A stretch of DNA of 8,842 nt, from contig JAITPE010000096.1 in assembly GCA_031289575.1 (NCBI GenBank), positions 1-8,842 of the forward strand. The letters are read 5' to 3'. The stretch's first letter is position 1, and each line of letters begins with the position of its first letter. A program made the translations under genes and the position numbers. This stretch comes from Spirochaetia bacterium (GTDB lineage: Bacteria; Spirochaetota; UBA4802; UBA5550). Positions 1-7,309 of the stretch are shown piece by piece. The notes beneath the pieces are model-generated. The model did not search any database. It worked only from the letters and a program-made list of their open reading frames with translations, and was not told the DNA's origin.

Positions 1-1983
1 GATCAGGAAACGGCCATAGCGGCTCTCGCCGACGGTTTATCAAATGGGTTGAAATATCAGACACTGCTCGGCGTAACCGGATCCGGCAAAACATTCAGCA
101 TGGCAAAAATTATTGAAAAAACGCAGATGCCTACGCTGGTGCTCACGCACAACAAGACTCTGGCGGCTCAGTTGTACAGGGAATTTTGCGGTTTTTTTCC
201 GGACAATGCTGTCGAGTACTTTGTTTCATATTACGATTACTATCAGCCCGAGGCCTATGTTGTTTCATCGGATTTGTATATTGAAAAAGACGCGTCCATC
301 AATGATGAAATAGACAGGCTTCGCCTAAAGGCGACCTCTTCCATTCTGGAGCGCAATGATGTCATTGTTGTGTCATCGGTTTCGTGCATATACGGACTTG
401 GTACGCCGGCCGATTTTGAACGGCGCCACCTGAGGCTCAAAATCGGCGATGAAATGGACAGGGACGAGTTCCTGCGCAAACTTGTATCAATATACTATGA
501 GCGGAACGAGATATCCTTTATACGCGGAACATTCAGGGTGCGGGGCGACATCGTGGAGGTTTATCCCGCGTACCTGAACAAGGAGGCGCTGCGGATAGAA
601 TTTTTCGGCGACTGCGTGGAATCGGTCACGGTAATCAATCCTGTGAGCGGTGCGCCAATGGCAAGGGCGGAATCATGCTTTATATACCCGGCAAAACATT
701 TTGTTTCCAACATCGAAGAGATGAAGGTCACAGTGAACCTTATTCAGGATGAACTTGAAAAACGTCTTGATGTTTTTAAAAAACAGGGCAGGTTTCTTGA
801 GGCGCAGCGCTTGGAAACAAAAACGCGCTATGATATGGAAATGCTCATGGAAACAGGATACTGTCCCGGAATAGAAAACTATTCGCGGATTCTCTCAAGG
901 CGGAAGCCGGGCGAAAGGCCCGCCTGCCTGTTAGACTATTTCAAAGGCAATCTGCAGGTGCTCATAGATGAGTCCCATGTTACTCTTCCGCAGCTGCGCG
1001 GCATGTATGCCGGTGACAAATCGCGCAAAGAAAATCTTGTGAATTACGGCTTTAGGCTTCCATCGGCCTTGGACAACCGCCCGCTGTATTTCGATGAGTT
1101 TTTTCAAATAGTCAAAAACACAGTTTTTATATCGGCTACGCCCGGAGACTTTGAGTTTGAGAACAGCGAACGTATTGCGGAACAGGTGATACGTCCGACC
1201 GGTCTTCTTGACCCCGAAGTAATAATAAAGCCCGCCAAAAATCAGATAGACGATCTCATAGGCGAGGTGAAAAAACGGGCGGAAAAAAACGAAAGAGTTC
1301 TTGTCACAACGCTGACAAAAAAAATGGCGGAGGACCTCGCCGACTATTTTAACGAGGTGAACATCAACTGCCGCTACCTGCATTCGGAGATACACACCAT
1401 TGAACGCGTTGAGATTATACGCGACCTGCGCAAGGGCGAATTCGACTGCCTCATAGGCATAAACCTTTTAAGAGAAGGGCTCGACATTCCGGAGGTCTCC
1501 TTAGTAGCCATTCTTGATGCCGACAAAGAGGGCTTCCTGAGGGCGGCGCGTTCTCTCATTCAAACATCGGGGCGCGCCGCGCGAAATGTGAACGGCGCTG
1601 TTATAATGTATGCCGACAAGATGACTGATTCAATGAAGACAGCCATAGACGAAATGACGCGCCGCCGCGAGATTCAAAAGAAGTACAACATTGATCACGG
1701 CATAACGCCGGAGACAATAAAAAAAGAAGTTCTTGATATAATTGAGCGTGATTATATTCAGGAGAATACTTTTGTAAGCTATGCGGCTGATTATACATCC
1801 GAATACAGAACGAGCAGCCTGTCCGACATGAAGGCGCTGTGCGCCCGGCTGAAAGAAGACATGATAAAGGCCGCCGAAGAACTTAATTTTGAGCAGGCCG
1901 CGATACTCAGAGACCAAATGTCTGATGTTGAGAAAAAAATACAACTGATGGCGAAAGTAAAAAAATCCGCCGGAGAAAATTGA
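1..1983 (+). CDS. uvrB: Excinuclease ABC subunit B (UvrB), 5' end outside window
   Basis: UvrB is the DNA-damage-verifying helicase-like subunit of UvrABC nucleotide excision repair; it receives DNA from UvrA and recruits UvrC. The frame is open from base 1 ([12 protein letters not shown]...), matching the family N-terminus after its usual SGDQ, so the internal TTG at 49 is not the start; about 15 residues are missing. Visible in order: Walker A GVTGSGKT (70-93), the beta-hairpin segment [11 protein letters not shown] (about 229-261) that is inserted between DNA strands, the DESH helicase motif (967-978), [36 protein letters not shown] motif VI (1570-1587) and a C-terminal UVR domain (about 1816-1950) that contacts UvrC. 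The visible 660 residues plus the missing piece fit the family length. Oddities are Val for Pro after the [10 protein letters not shown] hairpin, and [12 protein letters not shown] before GRAARN, where FLRSERSLIQTI is usual. Identity is secure. Confidence 0.97.
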   Translation, partial: DQETAIAALADGLSNGLKYQTLLGVTGSGKTFSMAKIIEKTQMPTLVLTHNKTLAAQLYREFCGFFPDNAVEYFVSYYDYYQPEAYVVSSDLYIEKDASINDEIDRLRLKATSSILERNDVIVVSSVSCIYGLGTPADFERRHLRLKIGDEMDRDEFLRKLVSIYYERNEISFIRGTFRVRGDIVEVYPAYLNKEALRIEFFGDCVESVTVINPVSGAPMARAESCFIYPAKHFVSNIEEMKVTVNLIQDELEKRLDVFKKQGRFLEAQRLETKTRYDMEMLMETGYCPGIENYSRILSRRKPGERPACLLDYFKGNLQVLIDESHVTLPQLRGMYAGDKSRKENLVNYGFRLPSALDNRPLYFDEFFQIVKNTVFISATPGDFEFENSERIAEQVIRPTGLLDPEVIIKPAKNQIDDLIGEVKKRAEKNERVLVTTLTKKMAEDLADYFNEVNINCRYLHSEIHTIERVEIIRDLRKGEFDCLIGINLLREGLDIPEVSLVAILDADKEGFLRAARSLIQTSGRAARNVNGAVIMYADKMTDSMKTAIDEMTRRREIQKKYNIDHGITPETIKKEVLDIIERDYIQENTFVSYAADYTSEYRTSSLSDMKALCARLKEDMIKAAEELNFEQAAILRDQMSDVEKKIQLMAKVKKSAGEN

Positions 1984-1985
1984 TG
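1972..1985 (+). promoter_or_regulatory. Shine-Dalgarno and TGATG coupling site for the DUF3857 gene
   Basis: GGAG (1972-1975) inside the last uvrB codons lies 7 bases before ATG at 1983. The uvrB stop TGA (1981-1983) shares its last base with this ATG. The spacing supports ATG 1983 over the TTG at 1980, which would be only 4 bases from GGAG. The overlap suggests translational coupling of the two genes. Confidence 0.75.
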
Positions 1986-4900
1986 AAAAAAACTTTTTGT
2001 GTTTTAAGTACGCTTTTCTTTTTATACTCGTCCGCGCTTTTTGCGGCCGATGTCTCCACGCAAGATACGTTTACGCAAATAGAAGACGAAATATCGCGCT
2101 CCTTTGCCAAGGGCGATTACCACGGAATGTGGAAGTCAATCAAACGCATTCTTACCGAGGCCCAGGACGACTGGCGCTCAAGCCTTTACTACCAGGACCT
2201 GCGGCGCTTTGCCGATATTGTAGGCCGCGAAGAGGTGTTTGCCGTATTCGAGCAGTTGATAAAGGGCCTTGACTCATTGCCGGCAGGGGCCGAGCTGAAT
2301 GCCCGCCGCGTAAGGCTCCTGATCGAATACGACAGGCTTAAACAGAAGTACAATCCCTCGGCCTCGGCCCTGCAGTCAATAAATTCATGGCGGATTTCGG
2401 GCCCGTACAAAAAGTATGGCAAGGCCGACATGGAGTTTCAGTTCGCTCCGGAACTTCCCGGCGAGGCAAAGGAAGGACAGCGCGTTGCCGGGCAAAATCC
2501 ATTCGGCGGATACGTCAACTTGCAGAGCCTGTATCCGCAAAGCGGCATTGCGTACGCATCGGCCTCCATTGTATCGGATAAACCTGTGCTGCTGCACATT
2601 CTCTGCGAATCGCCGTACGTTCTTTTCATAAACAGGATTGCGGCAGTCAAGAATACCGGAAAGGACGCGCAGAAATACAGGATTGTGCGCGTGAACAACA
2701 CCGGCGGTTTTTCGGCAGTCATAAAAATGGAGTCCAATTCGGGATGGAGCTTCAAGGCCTTTGCAACCGATACCTTGTACAATCCTATTGATGTAACAGC
2801 CGTCTCCGGAGCGGAAAACAGCGGTGACGCCTCTTCCGCGGAGAAGGGAAAAATCATGGGAACATCTTTCGGGGAGCAGGAGGTGTTCCCGTTGGCAAAA
2901 CTCCAGGCCATGGAAGAGAACAGCCCGTCAGCCAAGGCGCTCAAGCATCTATACCTTGCCGCGTTTTACGATGAACTTGACAGCCTGCTTGCTATTGATG
3001 AATACAGGCTCGCCGCTTCTCTTGATAAAGGAAAGATAGCGCGCTATTACTACGCCGCCGCTCTTTACTGGTTTCCGGACGACGGAGACTCTGTGTGGCG
3101 CGCTCCCGAAAGCCGAAGAATTATGGCATCCATTTACAGAGAGGATCCCTCGTTTGTTCCCTCACGCCTTTTTAAACTGATGGGACTCATTGAAGAAAAA
3201 AACATAAGCGAAACGCTCACCGAGGGAATGAATATACTAAAGGATTATCCCGGCGATTTTATGTCTTACCTTAGGTTCCTTGCTTTTTTGGATGATTACG
3301 GCTACGAAAAAGAATTTGCCGATGTGCACGGCCGTTTTGTAAAAAACTTTCCGGATTCAATATACGGGAATCTGTCAATGGCCGCTTACCAGAAAAAACG
3401 GAATCCGGCTGAGGCCGCGCGCGAGGCGGAAAAAATTTTGAAAGTCTACAAGAACAGCGATACTCTCTTTGAACTTATAAAATATCATACGGCGGGCGGC
3501 CGCTATAAGCGCGCCCTTGAGCTGCTTGATGAAAATAAATGGTTAGATTCGGAACAGTTGAGGGCCGATATTCTCGCCGCAATGGGTGATTTTAGCGGCG
3601 CAAAAAAAATATTCCTCAAGGCAATAGCCAAGAAGAGCGCGTCCCCGCAGATATACTACAAAACAGGACTCGTGGAATACTTGGACGGCGGCGATCCGGC
3701 AATGTATTGGCAAACCGCCCTTACAATGGATCCGTCACTTTTTTATTTTAAGGAATACTTCGATTATATTACAGAGGGTACATTCAATGTTCCGCTGAGG
3801 GAATCGAACTATGCTGAGTCCGCAGATATGCGTTCGATTTTCGCTTCTATCAAGCCCTATGATCAGCCGTCCAGAGTGCTGAGCAGAAACAGAATATTCA
3901 TGCTGGAAAAAAACGCTGGCAGGGTTTTTTGCCAGGATGTAATTCATCTCAACAATGAGAAGGGGATCGAGTCATGGGGCGAGTTCAGGATTCCGTATTC
4001 AGGCCGTCTGCATCCGGTTATTTTTCGTGTGTATTATGCTGACGGAACATTCAGCGATACGTATTCGGTCAATTGGGCAGATTCGGCTTTTTATGTCAAC
4101 CTTGTGGGGCTCAGGAAAAATTCGATTTTGGTAATGCAGTACATTGTTGACAATACGGTTCCGCTTGTAAAAGGATCGGAGTTCTATTCGCTCGATACCG
4201 ACTTTCTGCAGTCATATGAGGAGCCTCTCGATTCTTTTAAAATATCGGTGATAGCCGCGCAGGAGATGCGCCTTTCGATACAAAGCAGCGGTAACTGGAC
4301 GGTTACATCATCGGACATTAATAAAAAGAAATATTATAGCTTTGCCGGAGAAAACCTTCCCGCGGTATATTTTGAAAACTATTCGGGAAGCGGTGAAAAT
4401 ATGCTTCCGTGGTATGGTTTCTCAACTGTTGAGTCGTCTGATGATCTTGCGTTGTGGTATGCCGCGTTGATGCAAACCAAAAGTTCCCCGGAAGTCGCGG
4501 AATACGCAGAGGCTCTGCGGGGCAAAGATACCGATGAGACCGTGCGGAAAGTCTACGATAATATTTCCAGAGAAATACTTCTGAGCCGCAGCATACTCTA
4601 TTATCCGGATACGCCGCGGACTGTGCTCTACCGCAAGAGCGGATCTGTTGAGGACAAGGTAATAACCGCGCGGGAGATTCTTTCAGCCGTGGGGATTGTA
4701 TCGTATCCCGCTCTTGTGCGTTCAAAAACACGGCCTGTTCTTGAAAAGGTAACGGGCCCTGATTATTTTGATTCGGTACTTCTCTATGTGCCGATGTCGG
4801 ACGGTAACGGATACTGGCTGGATTTTTCGAACCGCAACTATGCGTGGGGCACGCTCTCGCCATGGCTCACCGGACAGGACGCGTGGATCTCCGCCGGAAA

Positions 4901-5564
4901 CTCATGGGAGAAGAAAAAAATAACCGGCGAGTCATTGGTTAAAAACACAAAATTTTTGATAGATATAGACGCGGAGGGCAACGGCAGCTGCCGAATAGAA
5001 TCGGACTTCCCCGGAATTTTTTCCGCGTACCGGCGCTTGTTCAGCGATAAGCAAAAACTTGAGGACGGAGTGAACTATTACTGCGGCGGAATGTTTCCCA
5101 CATTCAGTCTCAACAAGTACCTGATTGAAAACGCCGACAACTACAATGAGATACTCAAACTCAAGGCGGAAGGAACCCTGCTCGGCATAGCCGCGGCCGG
5201 AAAGCACAGCCTTATATTTGAACCGGTAAAAAGCAAGAGCTCGGTTCACCAGTACATTGCGTATCCATCGAGAAGCCATTCGCTGATTATTCCGGCCATA
5301 AATGAAAATGAAATTTATGAATACAAGCTTCCGCAAAATTTCACACCCGAAGGCATAGACAAGGAAATAAAGATAGAGAGCTTTTGCGGCTACGCCAAAT
5401 TCAAATTCAGCAAGGAAAAAAACGCCGATAAACTCACAGTCGCAAAGGAAATATCGGTATCTAAAAACATTATAAGCCCGGAAGAATACGCGGAGTTCCT
5501 TGACTTCTGCATGAAGATACACGAGGCCGAGGCGGTCAACATTATACTGCATTCGGGAGAATAG
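1983..5564 (+). CDS. Exported DUF3857 / inactive transglutaminase-like protein, 1193 aa
   Basis: This is a large exported protein of unknown function. Residues 1-21 ([21 protein letters not shown]) form a signal peptide with an Ala-x-Ala type site and no lipobox Cys. About 130-265 is a beta-rich region opening with SWRISGPY (W136), a pattern I associate with N-terminal domains of this family. About 410-600 is helical with TPR-like repeats (AAREAEKILKVY, KRALELLDENK, GDFSGAKKIFLKAI). About 640-770 matches DUF3857 (FRIPYSGRLHPVIFRVYYAD, VNLVGLRKNSILVMQYIV). About 875-960 is transglutaminase-like, but the family GDCKDK is GSVEDK here (Val889 replaces the catalytic Cys) and FNHV is FDSV (Ser931 replaces His). 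The Asp in YWLDFSN (D947) remains. The C-terminal 180 residues have the beta-rich look and SPEEYAEF ending seen in this family. The protein is probably periplasmic or cell-surface and has a binding or scaffolding role rather than an enzymatic one. It is cotranscribed with uvrB by overlap, with no obvious functional link. Confidence 0.85.
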   Translation: MKKTFCVLSTLFFLYSSALFAADVSTQDTFTQIEDEISRSFAKGDYHGMWKSIKRILTEAQDDWRSSLYYQDLRRFADIVGREEVFAVFEQLIKGLDSLPAGAELNARRVRLLIEYDRLKQKYNPSASALQSINSWRISGPYKKYGKADMEFQFAPELPGEAKEGQRVAGQNPFGGYVNLQSLYPQSGIAYASASIVSDKPVLLHILCESPYVLFINRIAAVKNTGKDAQKYRIVRVNNTGGFSAVIKMESNSGWSFKAFATDTLYNPIDVTAVSGAENSGDASSAEKGKIMGTSFGEQEVFPLAKLQAMEENSPSAKALKHLYLAAFYDELDSLLAIDEYRLAASLDKGKIARYYYAAALYWFPDDGDSVWRAPESRRIMASIYREDPSFVPSRLFKLMGLIEEKNISETLTEGMNILKDYPGDFMSYLRFLAFLDDYGYEKEFADVHGRFVKNFPDSIYGNLSMAAYQKKRNPAEAAREAEKILKVYKNSDTLFELIKYHTAGGRYKRALELLDENKWLDSEQLRADILAAMGDFSGAKKIFLKAIAKKSASPQIYYKTGLVEYLDGGDPAMYWQTALTMDPSLFYFKEYFDYITEGTFNVPLRESNYAESADMRSIFASIKPYDQPSRVLSRNRIFMLEKNAGRVFCQDVIHLNNEKGIESWGEFRIPYSGRLHPVIFRVYYADGTFSDTYSVNWADSAFYVNLVGLRKNSILVMQYIVDNTVPLVKGSEFYSLDTDFLQSYEEPLDSFKISVIAAQEMRLSIQSSGNWTVTSSDINKKKYYSFAGENLPAVYFENYSGSGENMLPWYGFSTVESSDDLALWYAALMQTKSSPEVAEYAEALRGKDTDETVRKVYDNISREILLSRSILYYPDTPRTVLYRKSGSVEDKVITAREILSAVGIVSYPALVRSKTRPVLEKVTGPDYFDSVLLYVPMSDGNGYWLDFSNRNYAWGTLSPWLTGQDAWISAGNSWEKKKITGESLVKNTKFLIDIDAEGNGSCRIESDFPGIFSAYRRLFSDKQKLEDGVNYYCGGMFPTFSLNKYLIENADNYNEILKLKAEGTLLGIAAAGKHSLIFEPVKSKSSVHQYIAYPSRSHSLIIPAINENEIYEYKLPQNFTPEGIDKEIKIESFCGYAKFKFSKEKNADKLTVAKEISVSKNIISPEEYAEFLDFCMKIHEAEAVNIILHSGE

Positions 5565-5622
5565 AGACGAAAAGTTTTCGCCCCGTGCCTATATGAATTG
5601 CGGACAACGAAGCCCTGTTTTT

Positions 5623-6513
5623 CTATTTATGTGCCTGGCAAATTTTACAATTGCAACCAGAACCTGGGAAATGCCTGATACCAACGACTTTATTATTTTT
5701 TCTATCAGCTCTCATAAAAACTAAATCAAATAATTCGCTTTCTTTGTTTTCTAAATATCTTCTTATTGAATAAGCGCATAAATCTGAAATTTGTACCATA
5801 TTAGTCAAACTTGAATTCACAAATAAAGGTGTTTCAATAATATGCGGGATGTTTTTCCAAAATGTTCCTTTTTCATGGAATGTTTTCATTAAAGCTGTAT
5901 GTTTTTTCGCGACTGTTTCATTATTATCATGTATCAATAAACCATATTGGTAACTTTGCGTGTATTTTGAATAATTCAAAAGGTAATATTCAAAACGTGT
6001 TGTAATTTGCTCAAGCGCTTGTTCTGCTATTGTATTGTAAGAACGGAATGGATCATATGAAACTTTATCAATACATTCAGCAAACAGTCGAGCAAAATCC
6101 CATGATTCGATCATTTGCGCCAATTCAAGTATTAACCCTTTCCTCTCATCATAAGTTAGGTGTATATAATCCGAGGTCTCTTTATAATTCTTTTTTGTTT
6201 GGGTATATTGTTTGCCGCCTGTCTTTTGTAGTTTTAATAATTCAGTTTTACGGTGCTTATTAACTTCATATACTCTCTGTTCTCTCGATAACAATTCAAA
6301 ATTATGAATTTTCGATTGTTCAAAATATTTCCTTAGAATCCACGCAGTATGGATTTCTTTGTCATTGATACCATACTTCATTTTTATAGTTTGAATATTT
6401 TGCTCAGCTTCTTTCCATTTGTTTACTGGAATAGAAAAACCAACTAAGACATAATGAGAGGTATTTCCAGGGATTTCTGGAGTTCCAGATTCGTCAATAT
6501 AGCATAACAGCAT
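5623..6513 (-). CDS. DUF3800 domain protein, 296 aa
   Basis: DUF3800 proteins are predicted RNase H-like-fold proteins of unproven function, often found in mobile or defence-related DNA. The family signatures are in order: YIDESG (residues 5-10, acidic D7/E8), DKEIHTAWI (51-59), LLIHDNNE (192-199, D196), and SSLTNMVQISDLCAYSIRRYLE without its last residues (from 234; Q241, D244). These positions would form the acidic cluster of an RNase H-type site. The tail HFPGSGCNCKICQ carries a C-x-C-x2-C cluster (C287, C289, C292) that may bind metal. The start is ATG at 6513, with AAGG (complement of 6522-6525) 8 bases upstream. The gene is strikingly AT-rich: three 60-base lines (5701, 5881, 6001) have 15, 16 and 22 G+C. 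This suggests acquisition. It converges on the DUF3857 gene with only 58 bases between them. A structured RNA with a terminator lies directly upstream and probably controls or accompanies it. Confidence 0.85.
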   Translation of the reverse strand: MLLCYIDESGTPEIPGNTSHYVLVGFSIPVNKWKEAEQNIQTIKMKYGINDKEIHTAWILRKYFEQSKIHNFELLSREQRVYEVNKHRKTELLKLQKTGGKQYTQTKKNYKETSDYIHLTYDERKGLILELAQMIESWDFARLFAECIDKVSYDPFRSYNTIAEQALEQITTRFEYYLLNYSKYTQSYQYGLLIHDNNETVAKKHTALMKTFHEKGTFWKNIPHIIETPLFVNSSLTNMVQISDLCAYSIRRYLENKESELFDLVFMRADRKNNKVVGIRHFPGSGCNCKICQAHK

Positions 6514-6527
6514 TAAAAAAACCTTAT

Positions 6528-6599
6528 AAAAAAAAGCGACTGGAGATGCGATAAAATTTTACCGCTCTGGGAGACGCTTGGCGACTCCTTCCAGACGCT
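6528..6599 (-). terminator. Rho-independent terminator formed by the ncRNA closing stem
   Basis: The closing stem (AGCGUCUGGA with UCCAGUCGCU, one U-U mismatch) is followed at once by an eight-U tract. This is an intrinsic-terminator layout, although the region enclosed between the arms (45 nt) is longer than usual. It sits in the leader only 14 bases before the DUF3800 ATG, so the gene would be expressed by read-through or by a switch in folding. Confidence 0.6.
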
Positions 6600-6602
6600 G
6601 AT
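6528..6602 (-). ncRNA. Predicted three-way-junction RNA upstream of the DUF3800 gene
   Basis: Read on the - strand, the region folds into a compact three-way junction. The closing stem pairs 6599-6590 with 6535-6544: nine pairs around one U-U mismatch. The first inner hairpin pairs 6588-6581 with 6570-6577: seven pairs around one U-U mismatch, with a 3-nt loop at 6578-6580. The second inner hairpin pairs 6567-6559 with 6545-6554, with a bulged A at 6547, one G-U pair and an AAUU loop. Only A6589 and C6569/A6568 are unpaired in the junction. The closing stem runs straight into eight U (6535-6528). A promoter placed to start transcription at about 6602 lies just upstream, so the transcript would begin 2-3 bases before the closing stem. 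Candidate structured RNAs next to DUF3800 genes have been described (DUF3800-I to -XI motifs); whether this belongs to one of them, or is a new class, is unknown. An attenuator leader is the main alternative. Confidence 0.6.
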
Positions 6603-6607
6603 CTTAC

Positions 6608-6635
6608 ATTTAATAAACTAAGGTGATAATGTCAA
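6608..6635 (-). promoter_or_regulatory. Sigma70-type promoter for the ncRNA / DUF3800 transcript
   Basis: On the - strand there is a perfect TTGACA (complement of 6630-6635), a 16-base spacer and TTAAAT (complement of 6608-6613, four of six matches). The predicted start is near 6602, immediately before the structured RNA. No other promoter fits between the RNA and the DUF3800 ATG, so both probably share this one. Confidence 0.55.
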
Positions 6636-6673
6636 GCATTTTTATCAAATTGATTCAAAATTTCTAAAATAAT

Positions 6674-6710
6674 GTAACCGCATATTTTCCTTGACACCAA
6701 TGATGCGGCT
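6674..6710. repeat. Inverted repeat centred on the WGR promoter -35 (possible operator)
   Basis: AACCGCAT (6676-6683) and ATGCGGCT (6703-6710) are complementary at seven of eight positions. Their centre, about 6693, falls in the TTGACA at 6691-6696. The AACCGC core recurs at 6729-6734 and, inverted, at 6752-6757; GTAACCGC (6674-6681) is exactly complementary to GCGGTTAC (6752-6759). The layout suggests binding of a dimeric regulator, but no regulator can be named. Confidence 0.35.
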
Positions 6711-6719
6711 ATTTATGTA
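6691..6719 (+). promoter_or_regulatory. Candidate promoter of the WGR gene
   Basis: A consensus TTGACA (6691-6696) is followed after 17 bases by TATGTA (6714-6719), a weak -10 with three of six matches. The start would be near 6726, giving a leader of about 50 nt that opens with the 6729-6757 hairpin. Promoter-like sequence here argues against reading the WGR frame from the TTG at 6691. Confidence 0.4.
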
Positions 6720-6728
6720 TTTAGGCAA

Positions 6729-6757
6729 AACCGCTTCTAAGGAACGCGGAAGCGGTT
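6729..6757 (+). repeat. Perfect 9-bp stem-loop in the WGR leader
   Basis: AACCGCTTC (6729-6737) pairs perfectly with GAAGCGGTT (6749-6757) around an 11-base loop. It ends 7 bases before the GGAGGA ribosome-binding site of the WGR gene, so it leaves that site free. No T-run follows, so it is not a terminator. It could be a 5' mRNA-stabilising hairpin or, at DNA level, a protein-binding palindrome. Confidence 0.6.
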
Positions 6758-6774
6758 ACAATTCGGAGGAATAC

Positions 6775-7005
6775 ATGAAACGTACATTTATTTACACAGA
6801 CGAAAAGTCCAACAAGTTTTGGAGTATTGACGCAGACGGGAGCGCTTTCACGGTTAATTACGGCAAGGTAGGGAGCGCTGGACAAACTCAGGAAAAATCA
6901 TTTGCCGACGAAAAGACCTGTGAAAAAGAGGCCAACAAGCTGATTGCCGAAAAAACAAAAAAGGGCTACATTGAGCAAGAATCTGAAGAAGACGACGATG
7001 AATAA
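6775..7005 (+). CDS. Small stand-alone WGR-domain protein, 76 aa
   Basis: The protein is essentially one WGR domain plus an acidic tail. It begins [18 protein letters not shown], with the family aromatic W16. The signature loop is [16 protein letters not shown] (residues 28-43), where YGKVG takes the place of canonical WGRVG. The helix [24 protein letters not shown] ends the fold, and residues 68-76 (QESEEDDDE region) are strongly acidic. In PARP-type proteins WGR domains bind nucleic-acid ends; the role of short bacterial versions is not established, so nucleic-acid binding here is only an inference. The ATG at 6775 is chosen because GGAGGA (6765-6770) lies 4 bases upstream and the homology begins there; an extension to 6691 would run across the promoter and hairpin. 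It is transcribed away from the DUF3800 unit. No partner gene follows in the same direction. Confidence 0.85.
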   Translation: MKRTFIYTDEKSNKFWSIDADGSAFTVNYGKVGSAGQTQEKSFADEKTCEKEANKLIAEKTKKGYIEQESEEDDDE

Positions 7006-7142
7006 AGGCTGCGAGCGGAGCATAAGCGTGTTGGAAATTATTTTATATATTTCGCAGGAGCATTATCAAACAGCAGTAAAAATTTTGGAGAGAATACAAA
7101 ATAAAATAAGAACATTGAATTATTTTCTCCATAGAGGAGAAT
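7006..7142. other. AT-rich intergenic stretch after WGR
   Basis: I find no gene, clear terminator or convincing promoter here. At its right end TTCTCC (7125-7130) can pair with GGAGAA (7136-7141) around a 5-base loop. This would bury the ribosome-binding site of the small frame beginning at 7143. Together with the ORF and the palindrome to its right it makes up the 304-bp gap between the WGR and SUMF1 genes. Confidence 0.5.
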
Positions 7143-7256
7143 ATGTTCCAGCTGTCTCTTTTCGCTCTGTTGCCTTGCTTTTTTTTCATGCCGATGGCTG
7201 CCCACAGCCACCCGCCCGAAATACCGAACGGTACATACGGTGGTGAGAGGAGGTAG
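7143..7256 (+). CDS. Doubtful 37-aa ORF with hydrophobic N-terminus
   Basis: ATG at 7143 has GAGG (7134-7137) 5 bases upstream. The frame reads MFQLSLFALLPCFFFMPMAA, then a short polar end (HSHPPEIPNGTYGGE...). Residues 3-20 are hydrophobic and could be a signal peptide or one membrane segment, but no basic residues precede them. The stop TAG (7254-7256) lies inside the 13-bp palindrome, so the frame may be the remnant of a longer exported protein cut off by insertion of that element, or simply chance. I do not recognise a family. Confidence 0.3.
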   Translation: MFQLSLFALLPCFFFMPMAAHSHPPEIPNGTYGGERR

Positions 7257-7282
7257 CCCGACTAACGGGCTACCTCCTACTC
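7245..7282. repeat. Perfect 13-bp GC-rich inverted repeat, 5-base loop, 3' of the SUMF1 gene
   Basis: AGGAGGTAGCCCG (7248-7260) and CGGGCTACCTCCT (7266-7278) are perfectly complementary around ACTAA. GAG (7245-7247) and CTC (7280-7282) add three more pairs if A7279 is bulged. It lies 31 bases beyond the stop of the leftward SUMF1 gene. Neither strand shows a T-run directly after it, so a standard intrinsic terminator is not well supported. Alternatives are a processing or stabilising 3' hairpin, a REP-like element, or a cruciform of the kind found next to diversity-generating-retroelement target regions. Confidence 0.85.
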
Positions 7283-7309
7283 AATTCAATGCTTCTTCTT
7301 TGCTATTAC

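Noticed and set aside
49..51. TTG as start of uvrB
   Set aside because: The frame is open to base 1 and the residues before 49 match the conserved UvrB N-terminus, so the gene begins outside the window.
5565..5622. Bidirectional terminator between the convergent DUF3857 and DUF3800 genes
   Set aside because: Only weak hairpins are possible (CGAAA/TTTCG near 5574; a mismatched 4-bp stem before TGTTTTTC at about 5616). Neither is strong enough to call.
6535..6599. Integron attC site downstream or upstream of the DUF3800 gene
   Set aside because: The region is hairpin-rich, and treponemes can carry integrons, but the RYYYAAC/GTTRRRY core sites are not present.
6691..6774. N-terminal extension of the WGR protein from TTG 6691
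   Set aside because: That TTG is part of a TTGACA box, the stretch holds a leader hairpin, WGR homology starts at 6775 and a strong GGAGGA precedes that ATG.
7195..7210. TGGCTG-CCCA-CAGCCA hairpin as a terminator
   Set aside because: The T-run lies before the stem, not after it, and the reverse strand has no T-run either.
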